In this document: positions 14,164-26,278 of the stretch, one piece after another
Layout: each line of letters opens with the position of its first letter
How positions within the stretch are numbered: the first letter of the stretch is position 1
Assembly (NCBI GenBank): GCA_027886175.1
Contig: JAJNNQ010000075.1
Coordinates: forward strand, 33,572,501 to 33,636,500
Source: Phylloscopus collybita
Lineage: Eukaryota; Chordata; Aves; Passeriformes; Phylloscopidae
Length of the DNA: 64,000 nt
Reading direction: 5' to 3'
The notes under the pieces: model-generated
The model's database searches: none
Told to the model about the DNA's origin: nothing
The model's input: only the letters and a program-made list of their open reading frames with translations
Translations under genes and position numbers: made by a program

Positions 14164-16278
14164 ACACTTTCTTCACTCTTGTTTAGGTACAAGTATAAAA
14201 TAAACTTTGGTTTCTTTTACAAACTATAAATGAATGACATTTTAGGCTTTTGCACATCATTATATTCAGTGCACATCTATTCCTTGATAATTAATCATTC
14301 TTTTGAAGCTTTTTTATTAGCTCATGTAACTTATTTCAACTCAAGAGAAGCTAGTATCTCTAGCCATAATTGGTTTTTTCTCTCTACTTTCCCTATAGCA
14401 ATATGAAGCACAATCAACCTCACTTTCAATCCATTTTATGCTTATCTAGCCAGCAGTTGCAGCAAGTGTTGCAATATGTGACTAATTCATTTAATAATTT
14501 ATTCTAACATTACAAACACACTCTTAACCAAACAACAGAACTTAGCTTACTGAAATTTATTGTCAGTCTAAAAATTCTATTTAAACATCAAATACCTCTA
14601 GTATTAAGCATAGTAAATAGCAAGAGCAGGATTCTATTGGGACTTTAAACACCAAATCCCTCTTCTTTGAATAGCAAGTTAAAGCTTTGCCTATTCTCAG
14701 ATCAACTAAAATATTCTCACAGATGTTTGTCTCTTAGCAAAGGGCCACAAGATGAAGTGAAATCAATGAACTCCATGAATGACATTAAACAGACCTGCAC
14801 ATTTCTCTTGCTCAGTGACTTTACATACATTTGCAGAAAAAAAGAAAAACTGAAGATGGTATTTCCTGAACTTTTACCTCAAAAAGATACTTAAACCCAC
14901 ACCTGATGGAGCCTGAGTGCTCTTCTAGGAGACATCTGTTGCACACACACAGGCACCAGTGCACTATATCTGCCACTGAAAACTTTGCAGTGTATAGCAC
15001 AACCAGTCTCTGCATGCGGAGGAGGCCTCCCGTCTCCCAGGGGTGTCATCTTCTGTGCATGCCCTACACAGCACATGCCCACTGGAAGTTTTGCCGATTT
15101 CCCAATAGCTTCCAAAAACAGAAGACTCAGTGAAAGGGAACATTAGGAGCAATTCACACATCTTTCTCCCACACAATCCTTCTACTTAAATCACAACAAA
15201 ACAGGCTCCAGGCCAGAAAACTGTTCTGAAGATGTAGTACAACTCACATCATCTTTCCCAGGGCTTTGTGGTCTTTTTTCTGAAAGATTATGTATTCTAG
15301 TCACATAATAGAGAAGGTTTTGTTCATCTGGGAAAGTCAGCAAAAAGGAACAACCTGTTGCTAGTATTAGTATAATTTATCATGCCCAGAGTCAGTTTCC
15401 TGCATGTTGTCAAAGACCTTTAGGAACCAAGGAAATCAGGAACGTCGTTAAACCAGAGGAAATGTACTGAAAACACTGCAGATTGCACACCCTTTCATTA
15501 AGGACTCAGGCTCATTAGAAAAGCAGTATAGATATTTAAGGGGTAGACTACCAGACACTGAGCTACAGTCTCATCCTTCAGGCAAAAGCAATCTCCACTA
15601 TATTCTATTTATCTCCTATTGTTATAAAATGTAAATATATTACCAGATAACCTTTCAAGGTTGTTAAAATTATTAAATAATTAACGTTTGAAAGCTCTTG
15701 AAGAAAAAAGAAATTCTAATGATTAGAAGAAGAGTTATTAAAGCAAAGAGAACACATCAGGTATCTCCCAAAGCAATAACTGAAAAGTTTATTACTAATT
15801 GAAGTGCATTTCTATCTTGAAAGATCCTGGCTTATTAGTCTATAGAAGGAATTACACATAATAAACATGATGCAAACAATCACTGAACTTTCACTTACGA
15901 TTTATACATTATGGAAAAAAACCACATTATTTTTGTGAAACCAGTTCCAAAGAAAAGAAGAGATGGTTTTACAAGTCCTGATGCTCGAAACAATTAAATT
16001 CAGCTCAGATATAAGATTATTTGCATTGAAATCAGAGAGGCTCTTCAGAATTGCACAGACTGGCATATGCATCAATTGCAGGAAACTGGCCTCAGTTATC
16101 ACCACCTTTCACTTCAACCACAGTTGTGTGAGTGAATTCCTGGGTACCCTTTGCAGTGGTGCTACAGAGTTAACTACTGCACAGCATCTGTTAACATATG
16201 GTAGTAACACTTTCAGTACCAACACACAGGAAGATGGGGCAAAACCAAGAAATTGCTGCTTGACCATTAAGACTAAAT

Positions 16279-16695
16279 ATCATGGAATCAGAGAATCATT
16301 TAGGCTGGAAAAGACCATTAAGATCTTTAAGTTCAACCACTGCCCAAGCACTGCCAAGTCCACCACTAAACTATGCCCTTAAGTGCCACATCTACACATC
16401 TTTTAAATTCTCTCCAGGTTTGGTGACTCAGCCATTTCCTTCGGCAGCCTGTTGAAATGCATGACAAACCTTTCCATGCAGAAATTTTTCCTAATATTTA
16501 ACCTAAATCTCCCCTGGCATGACTTGTGGCCTTGTCCTATCACTTGTTACATGGGAGAAGACAGAAAACTCCACCTGGCCTCCTTTCAGAAAGTTGGGAG
16601 TGTGTGGTAAGGTTTCCTCTGAGCCTCCATTTCTCCAGCCTATATGACCCTTCTTCCCCGAGCTGCTTCTCATAGGACTTGTTATCAATACCATT
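16279..16695 (-). mobile_element. CR1 LINE 3' fragment, reverse orientation
   Basis: Plus-strand text is the complement of a CR1 tail: 'catggaatcagagaatcatttaggctgg' at the 3' terminus, 'ccactgcccaagcactgccaagtccaccactaaac' in the UTR, then the ORF2 end read on the minus strand (LFSHVTSDRTRPQVMPGEI and a diverged upstream part). It lies in the same orientation as C8orf34. Confidence 0.92.
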
Positions 16696-19008
16696 ATTGT
16701 GTAAAACAACACAGAATGTCTTTCTCACCTTCCTTACTAGTAAAAACTGTAACAATGTATATCTAAGTTCAAGTGTGCTATAAAAATCCTTATACTTTTA
16801 CTATGTGTATGTTTATGCACAGCAATACACTTAAACAATTATATTCTTACACTTAGTCAAATAATTGATTTTTTAAAACCAAATGAGTCATGCTTTGGTG
16901 ACTGTATAATCAATATTCACAGCAATTTCAGGAAAAATAACAGCTCAGTCCTCTCCAGTGTACATCAGTGAGATACTGAGGGAGTAACATAATTTCAAAG
17001 TCCCAGAGGACTTCAGCCAAATGTGAGAGACAGCTTAAGCCCAAATGTCATAGAACTCCAGAAGGGCTGCAGAATTTCTCAAAGAACTACATCAGCTCCT
17101 GGTTAGGTTTACAAAACACAATAGTTGGCATTATGATGTGTAAAAAATGAGTCCCTTGATATAATTTTGTCTCAGACATCAGTTGCATGACCCTTTAACA
17201 TTTACAAACACATGTGAATTAACAGTTACAGTTCTCAGCTTTTTGAAGTCAAGAAGATCCATTCCACTACGATGTTATCTGTCACTAATCTATTTCAGCC
17301 ACCTGCTTAACTGAACACACTCAGGATGTCACCAGCATGGGAACAGCCCTCCTATGTATCTTATCTTACATATAAAAAGTGATAACAGAAATCAGAATAT
17401 ATAGCCCTGTAACATTCTTTTTCTTCTTTGCACATCCATTTCTTTTGAAATGGATAAAAATTTAATTGTTTCTTTTATTCAGAATATAAAAGAATTCTAG
17501 CTAAAACCTTCATTGACTCACCTAGGAGATGGGTTATTTTTAAAGAAAATATGCAAAAAGTCAGCTTCATGCTTTTAATATCTAAATAAATCAACCAAAC
17601 TCTGAAAAAGGTTCTCTTGAATACACCTGAAGATGGATGTTTTTGTTCTGCATTTTAAATATGTTGTACGCTTTAAATTATCTGCTATAAATGGTAGAAC
17701 TGTTTTCCCAGAATCCTGACTTAGGAGCATGAAGTTTTGGGTTTTTTTAAGAAAGGGCTGAATAAACAAAGAATACTGAACTCTGAGGAGAACAAATCAA
17801 AGGGCTATATGCAACAACACCCTGCAATTCAGTGATGGCAGAAAGCCATGATTTGAAATCAGTTATACTGCATATAAGCTGTGTAAAAAGCATCAAAGCA
17901 GTTAATGGATTCAAGCAGTACATAATAAAAAAAAATTCGCAGTATCAAACAGTTACTGACCTGGAAAATATAGCAATGAAAAATACCTGTATTTGCTGAT
18001 AGAAACTAAAGTTCTTCAGAGGAAAACTAAAACACCCTTCCCATGTAAAACACAGTCATATCCTCAAATTTTGAGCAGTTCTGGAGAATATAGCCTGGAG
18101 AATTTTTTTGAGCAAAAGATTGCACTAGATACCTTCAGCAGTCCCCTCCAACCTGAATTATTCTGGTTTCTTTGAAGAAAGTAAGGATGCAACAAAAGTA
18201 CAGAAAGCTGCTATAGAGCAGCATGTGTTTTCCTAATTTTTCGATTAAGGTCCAACCTGAAAAAAAAATCACGCCAGAATTCATAAACTCAAGAAAGCTG
18301 ACTTATTCTGAGATTGTGAATTTCCCATGCTTACATAAAGTTTCACAGAGCAGAAACTGTGAACAAATATTGAAATCCATGACTGCCTTTTAAGCATCAT
18401 ACACTGAAATTTTGAAAAATAGCAGAAAAAATTATTAAGTACAATTAGAACTATTAATAATTAAATACAATTAGTAATTCCAGGAAAAGGAGGCAGCAGC
18501 GAGCATCAAGTCTTCTAGAGTGCAATTTAAGATACAGTACAGTCTATTGGAAAATTACAATCAAATCCTCTGAAGAGATTACAAATTCACATTACATAAG
18601 CTTTGTGTAGCTAGTAAGTAAAAAAAAAAAAAATCTACTGAAGTTAAAACTGTGATACAACTAAGAAAAAGAAGAACCAGATGAAAGACAGAAGCTGATT
18701 CTGTTCCCTGCACAGAAATAGATTCTGCAAGTAGAACCTGGAACACATTTCTGTAGGAAACCAAATTAATTACTTTAAGCACCTGAAGCATTTGATTTCA
18801 TGGAATTTGGATGCAGCTGAGAGTTTATTCACATACATTTATGGTCTTCCTTACATTTCTCCTGAAAGTTTCACATTAAACCCTAATGAACCTTCACACA
18901 GCTACTGAATACTTTAGCTTCAAACATAGGGAGCAGTTTCTGACTAATCTCCTTTTGATTTTTTATAATAAAAAAATTCAGAAAATACACAGAATTTTTT
19001 GCAGTTAC

Positions 19009-19175
19009 CCAGTAGTTCCATTGCATCATCTTCATTGTCAATGTCTTCTTCAGTTACAGATGGAGCTGTGCTTTGAGCAGAATCAAAGGAATCCTGAGAA
19101 AGCATGGCAGCCAGCAGTTTCTTATGTTGCTGCTGTTGATGTTTTAATCCTTTGGTCTTTGGCTCCATTTTTAAG
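19009..19175 (-). CDS. C8orf34: C8orf34 exon F: Q-run and acidic [10 protein letters not shown] segment
   Basis: This 167-nt exon (phase 2/1) lies between acceptor ctccctcacag and donor gtaact. It encodes a serine completed across the junction, then [40 protein letters not shown] and [15 protein letters not shown], plus one base of the next codon. Four glutamines are encoded by mixed CAA/CAG, so this is not a pure CAG tract. In mammals the next residues are roughly EDLNDIRMEG. I looked for that exon on the minus strand between 1 and 19000 and did not see it, so the next intron is at least 19.0 kb. If the intron were retained, the frame would stay open to about 18944. Confidence 0.96.
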
Positions 19176-22100
19176 CTGTGAGGGAGGAAAGCACAACTTT
19201 CTCTTACTGCTGCTCTCTTCAAAATGCATCACTCATTCCCTGATCATTGGATGTTCTAAGACATTCTGTGTTTTCAGTTTCTACTTAAAGTTTTGATTGA
19301 ATTTGGGAAATTTCCCATTGACTTTATGTGCATTAATCGAGTCTAAATAAGCTACACATATAGAGGAACAGAATGTCAATTAATAATCAGTATTGGTAAG
19401 GCATTGATGCACAACAAAAAGTTGACAACCAAGAACTGCTCCTTCGAGTGGTTTTGATACCATTACCCCACAGGATTAAGGGCTTTGTGTTTATAACAAT
19501 TTTCATGATTTGTTGAGTTGTGTCTCTGATGTAAATAACAGAGAACTGGGATTGCACACATTAGAAGGATCTAAGGCTGGACTTGCTACAATTTGCCATT
19601 TCTGACTCCTTACTGTATCAACAAAAAACAGACAGAAGTTTGGTGCCCCACATGAGGGGAACCTCATGAGTGTACCACCAACATCTCAGACTGCCCTTAC
19701 AGTCTGTTGCAGGAAGGCAGAATTTTTGCAAATGTATGATTTTTAGCATAATCAGCAATTGTTCATTTCTCCAGCAAAGATAAACACTAATAAGACAAAG
19801 TGCACCTTGGACATGAAGAATGGGCTTTGAGTTTAGGAAGGACATCAGGTTATGGATGGGGCCTCTGCAAGCTCTAGTTCGTTTCACGCTCTAAGAGACA
19901 AGAGGATCATAATAAAAACCACTCAAATTCCCCATTGTGTACATACATTATCCCTGGGGGAAGATTCCCAAGAGCCTTGCATCTTCTCAGAATTTCTCCA
20001 AGGAATTTTTCATGTAGAAAACTACTAACAGTGAATTGGAAATGAGTTTAATCCTATTTTCATGGAGTTCAAATTTCTGAAATATGAGCACGGTACCAGC
20101 AGGATTGCCATCAGCACTTTTCTATGGTCTCTTATCACTTATTAATACCTTGCCTTTCTTCCTTACAGCAGCAACAGAGCACTGCAAAGCCACTGACAAA
20201 CACAATCTTTCCCCTGTAGCAATCCAGAACATTAAGGACAAAAAGCTGACCCTTCATCCACTTGACAAGACTTCACTAATACAGCTACCTCAGATCGGCT
20301 ACACTGTCTTTCCCAGTCAAAGCAGTGGTGACACCTGTCCTTTCAGCCGCTCTTTTTTCCCCTTTTTTTGGGTTACTGGGCCAGGTTTTCAAACGTATGA
20401 CATGTCTGCTGCCGTTGCTCATCATCACAGAAATGCATGTTTTTCAGCAGGAAATGGTGGTTTTGTCACACCACACTGACAGCACTTACTCTACCAACGA
20501 TTTGTCAATGCCTAATCCTTTGGATATGGTGTTACACATATGTACCATATCCCTGTGTTTAGTGACAGACAAAAAAAAAAAAAAAAAAAAAGACCTGGAA
20601 ATAATGGAACAGTTACAGTTTTGACTTCGCCATTCTTATATTTTAACTGGGTATTACAATTAGTTCTAAGCATTTGCTGGCTTATCTCATAAATCCTGAT
20701 AAATAATGATCAATAACCTATTGCTTTTTATTATAAGTGTTGCTAAATAAAATTTAGCAAGATAAAATTGGAAACACTGAATGTGGATTTTTCAAATTGC
20801 CCTCTCTTTCATTTGCCAAAATGAAACTTATGTTTACAAAATGTAACTTAACTATTAAAGGCTGCATTAACTATGAAATAGATTACTGAAATACAGATGA
20901 CACAGCCAAACCTTCATTACAACTGATAACATCATTCTTTTGAGAGCAAAGTATACTTTTCCCACTACTTTCAGATGAACTAGTTATTTGCTACATTAAA
21001 ACTAAGTTGTTATTATTACCAAGTACTTGTCTCGTGTATTTGGTGTGTGGTCAATTCCAAAATTCTGCTAATGGCATTTTAATTCACAGTAACACTAAAT
21101 TAGACCTTGAAGCAACTACCAGTTATTAGTTAACTATTATTTAATATTCAGATGAACCTTGATCAACATGGGTCTTTTAAACTCCCATATATAGTTGGCA
21201 TCAATTTATGACCACTATCCTGAAGTTCTGCAATTTTATGATTCCTTTGTGAGACTGCAAACATGATTTTTATAAATGCCATACAAAAAGCTGATGAAAT
21301 GCTAATGAAGCAAAGAATTATCCCAGACATAAAATCAGTCACCCAAATGTAAATCCATATGCTGCAAGTAATTACATGCACGTTACTCATTTCCACTGAA
21401 AATCAGTACTCCCACTTAGCAATACATATTTTTCAATAGGCCTGCAGCACTTAAGGCTCCTAAAAACAGAGACACCAGTATCATGTGAGTCTTTCCTGGT
21501 ATCAAGTTCCCTATATTCTCCTTATTCACACACCAGGCAACCTGATTTTGTCATGATACTCAATAAGATTCATCAAACACTATTCTCAAAGCCATTAATC
21601 ACGTTTTTAATTATAGCATTAGCTGTGAGGTTTCTCACAGCTTGTACCACCCTCTACAAAGGGAAAAATGTGCTGCTTTGAATCATCTCTGTTGCTCGGA
21701 ACTAGACCTCTTAGTTCCCTTCTGGAAATTAGAGAGATGCTTATTTCTTCTCCTTTCTATTGATAGAAAGGATACAATATCCTCAGTTTGCTCTGAAACA
21801 TGGAACAGAACTTTATTCAATGCTTTTACAGGACTGCTGAATAAGGAAAAAGAAACCCAGGCCTGCACAATCAAGTGGCAATGCCAGTTGCTGACTCCAT
21901 TATTTTCCCAGGAACTGCACTGGAGAGACCCAGAGTCTGAGTTGTGTTGGTTCCTGTCCAAGGTCTGGCTGAGGGATCATTACTACATGCTGCTACCTCT
22001 TTGAAATAGTAGTACTGGCAGCTACCCTCACGATAATCTAATTAAATGAAGTACTCATGGATAACAAATATTCCCAAGACGTGAGGAAAGTTAATGAATG

Positions 22101-25100
22101 CAGTCTGTAAGAGCACAGCTAGTGACACATCAGTTTTGGCATGACAGGGAGGTGAATTCCAATGCAGAAGGCACATGGAAGAACGTGAAATGAAGGAATA
22201 CCTTAGACCTTTTCAAAGGGAACACAGAGAGTTTCTGCCTTCCAAAAAAAGGAAGAAAAAGGTGTCTGCTGCAGTCAAAGTACTAGTTATAAGCCAGGAG
22301 ATATGCTACAAGACTAAGGGAGAAATGTAGGTGTTCAAGCCAATTAACAGAGGCAGTGCAGAAGATTTACACTTAAAAAGAAAGACATGAATCGCTTTTA
22401 AAGCAAGGCTGTGAGTATTTAACCTTCTGTGATAAACATATCTTTAAATCACAGAAAATGGACTCCTTGTATTATAATCTCTTCCATGTAGCTGAAGCAC
22501 AAACTCTTTCAGTCAAGCACGATAAATCTTTGGAAATTATTTACTGCAGAGAACAAAATTTTCTCATTGAGAAAGACCTGTTATTAACACCAAAAAGCTA
22601 AGATTTGAAATGAAAACTAATTTAGGAAGTCCTGTTAGCAATAACATAGATACTGTTTCCCTTGTCATTCTCTCCTTTAAATGAGAAAATCAGATTTATC
22701 ACTAAAGTGTCAAGAAGATTAATAAATAGCTACTACCGGCCCTGGAAAGATGGGAGGGTATGAAGTATCTGAATGAAGCTATACATCACATTATTACACA
22801 ATGGACCCTAACCATGTCAAAATACACTTAGCTTTTTACATGGGAATAAATCCATAGGTTTGCAAATGGGTATTAAGTTAATTATATAAAAAAGCATGAG
22901 AAGAAAAAGTTACATATTAATGACTTCTGTTTATTCTGCATGTGCCCACACTATGGCATGGGAATTCAAAAGCCCTGCACTCTGCCCTCAGAAAAGGAAT
23001 TTTTGTAACAAAGACAGCTCTGTTTCACAAAATATAAAGTTCCTAGGCCAGATAAAAAACTCACCTTCCTCCAGGACTGCTGCTATCCTCACTGTCCCAC
23101 TGCTCATTTTTATTTCTTGGTATTGGTGGCTGCAGCATCTCAGCAGCCAGAGGGTCTGCATCATTCTCTTCACGGCCAATCCATTCTCCAATCACACGAG
23201 GTCTGAGAAGGGGGGTGTTAAAACCTGCTGTGTCCTGAAGAAAAATAAAAATTTAAAGAAGAAACAATGCACTGTTTGTTCTCAATCATAGATGTAAACA
23301 GAGAAAGAAAAGAAAAAAAAAATAAAAAGTACAAAACCAATACATTGCATTATCATTTCAGAGGGCTACAAAATACCCAGAAACAATGATGGACTAATGA
23401 AAAGTTCTCTATTAACAAAATTCCAAGAAAAAATTGCATACCCTGTTGCCCAGACACCTCAAATCACTCATTCACTTTTTTTATTGCAACTGTAGAAAAA
23501 TCACTTTTTTTAATACACGCACAACTCTTAAAACCTTCAGTGTATCTGTTCTGCTAAGCAACACGAAGCCATTTGTATAAAAAAAAACCCAACCAAAAGA
23601 CTGTTGTAGATTAACAGCATCACTCTAATTTGCATTATGAATTAATGCAAAACTAATAAATACATCTGCATTTTGCATTTTAAAAGTAACCCTGCTGGGC
23701 TTTACATAATGCATCTTTCTATTCTGAAAATGGTATTAACATTCTAATAAAATGCATTTCTGAAACTATTTTTAACCACTTACTGGAGGACAATAAACTG
23801 GGCAGGATTACAAGAAGCAAGCAAAATGTAACTGGCATATTCAAAACAATAGCAGTAACTTGCACCATCATATTAGGAATTTAGATTAAAGAAACAAGTT
23901 GTCCTTAAATTGTACGAAAAAGCATTCTGATGTAGTGAGTATCTCTGTTTTCAATTTTACAAGAATGGCTGTAGATAAAGAGTCATGTACAACAGCATAG
24001 TCAAACTAAAAAACACACCTGTATACCAGAAAAAAAAAGATATAAGATTATGGGATAGGAATAATTATTTTTCTTTAATTAAACTGTTTATAGGCTACTA
24101 AAGACATTTCAAACACAATGTGCCTAATTAGGAGAGATATATTCCTATCATTTAATGACTGAAAATTATAGGAAAGCAAATCCTTGGTTGTTACCTAACT
24201 TAGTGCCTCAATAAATATTATTGCCATAAAATATTGCTTTCCAAACAAAAAGCATCTGGAAAAGGTACAGTACACTGACTACACAGCCTAGAAACCATAT
24301 TTTCCCTCTGTCCTAAAAACAAACCACTTTTGAAATCTCCTCCTAATTGGAACATACAGTAAAAGCAGTTTGAAGTAGAGGTCTCTACTGAAATGAAAAT
24401 AACAAACAAAAGGCTGCAAAGTGCTTTCAATATGAATATATTTATCCTCCTCTGGCTAGATGCAATTTTGCTGAGTATAAGAACCTCTATTTTGGGAGTC
24501 AAATGTAACCCAGGCCCTGGATCTGACTCATTCACCTTTGTTCTTATGTTTTGCTTTCAGCAATGTGCCTGTGAGAGCTTTACCTCACTCCACTCCCCAT
24601 ACCTCCGTCCTGATTTGTCCATCACTTGACTAACTCACTTTTACACAATGTTTGTTTTCTGCAAGGACCACTGAAAATTGAATCCATGGCTTCAGATGTT
24701 TTGTGCATCTGTTTGGAGCTGTAGCATAGTCAGGTAATGTAGACTAGATGACAGTCACCTCTGGGCACTTGACAACTTGGCACAGGTGTGACAATTCTTG
24801 TGGGCTTAGGGAAAATATTATTTCACTTCTCATAATGCCTTTATTACACAAGGTGTTTACATTAGTTTAAATATTAACCATCTGGCCCCTTCTGAGGTTT
24901 ATTCCTGTTAGTCTAGCTATTTTATCCCTTCTCTTTCTCCCTAATAATTTCCAATAATTAATAAAAATTGTTCCTGGAACTAGTTAGTTAAAATAACTTG
25001 CACTGTCAATCTTGCTAAAAGCTTTCAGTTCCCTAAATGAAAATGCAAAGCACCTAAAAATTTCCTCATAAGTTTATCCTGACACCACACACTGCAAAAC

Positions 25101-26227
25101 CAACACATGAATAAGTAAAACATGAATTCTGTGACTGCCCTGGCTATGCTAATTTCTTTCATAGGCATTTTAGGGATAAAGTAGAACTTTCATACTCAAC
25201 AGAAATGTAATTTTACATTACATAGTGATGTTTTGCTTCATTTTATCACCTTGCTTTCCTTTTTGAGTTGTGTTAGATTTGTACACTATAGTTTCAGTGA
25301 CCTAATTAATTGTCCTCCTTTCAACTATATAAGCAGCCTCAGTGAAAACACCAAATGGAGAATCAGAGACATCTCTACTCAGAACCAGGATGTTTATTTG
25401 GCACTCTATTTCAAAAGCTGCAAAATATTGAGATGAAGTATTCTGTTCTCAAAGAAAATGTTATGGTTTTGGTTGTTTTTTCATATAAACTTTAGAATCG
25501 TAAGTGATTTCCAATTTATATTCACCCACAGATAACAGAAGAGATTGACAGTGACATTAGTATGCACAGAAATATTTTCAGCACAGGTAGGTATTTAAAT
25601 CTGCACTAAAACAAAGAGGACTGTTTCATGGTGTAGTTCAGGTGTCATTCAGTTATCCACATCAGTGGCTACCAATCTGACACACTCAAACTTCCTTTAT
25701 GTGGAGAAAAGGAAAAGAAAGACTGACAGACAGCTGATTCTCCTCCTCACCTTGGGCTGGATGCAACCTCTACCTAAGAGCACAACATTTGTGTATCCAT
25801 TTATTTATGTATCACTTAAAAAGCTCAGTACTCCTATTTTCTGATATGGATTCTGAGGGAATCTCCATAGTGAGAAATACTCTGGGATGGGAAGAAATTT
25901 GTTTGATTTTATGACTTAAGAATAGTTATTTCCTCTATTTTATTAATTATAAGCTGTTTTCACTTTTGAATACTACACATAAAAAAAAAGTATGCCCTAG
26001 ACAGCATAGAAAGTTTTTTTAATATTGAGGGTCAAAATCTACTATTAATCTTTAGATCTTCACTTGGGTCTAACTCTGGATGTCTAATACTTAAGTGTCT
26101 CTCATTATTCGCATTTGAAGTGACTGAAAGACACCACTGGGAATTCCAGACAAATGTCACAATATAATGACAGGTCTCACTCTTCAGTTTTTCTCTATTT
26201 TTTTTCAGCCTAGAACTCTGTGAATAT

Positions 26228-26278
<51 letters not shown>

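Larger units (their letters stand above)
1..19008 (-). other. C8orf34 intron 3' of exon F (runs off left edge)
   Basis: At least 19.0 kb of intron starts at the gtaact donor and continues past the left edge. It contains the CR1 fragments at 537-923, 7966-8305, 12770-14163 and 16279-16695, the CpG-rich pocket with a CTCF-like motif near 4.7 kb, and low-complexity tracts at 4320-4412 and 11238-11303. The rest (about 930-4300, 4900-7960, 8310-12760, 14170-16270 and 16700-19000) is AT-rich unique-looking DNA. No exon, RNA gene or repeat was recognised there. Open frames at 5599-5946 (minus) and 14821-15176 (both strands) match nothing I know. Confidence 0.85.

Noticed and set aside
14821..15176. 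Cluster of overlapping open frames on both strands
   Set aside because: Overlap on both strands reflects a locally higher GC content and few stops; no frame resembles a protein family.
18944..19008. Extension of exon F into the downstream sequence as the true C-terminus
   Set aside because: A good gtaact donor sits exactly where the mammalian exon ends, and the extension matches nothing in C8orf34.
20571..20591. Poly-A run as the tail of a processed pseudogene
   Set aside because: No cDNA-like or coding sequence was recognised upstream and no target duplication was seen.
21642..22004. 120-codon open frame on the plus strand with an overlapping 92-codon frame opposite
   Set aside because: Residue composition looks random, no family resemblance, and it sits inside a C8orf34 intron.
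22988..23191. 67-codon minus-strand frame over exon E
   Set aside because: It is an out-of-frame shadow of exon E; the true frame is fixed by the splice phases and the RPRVIGEW sequence.
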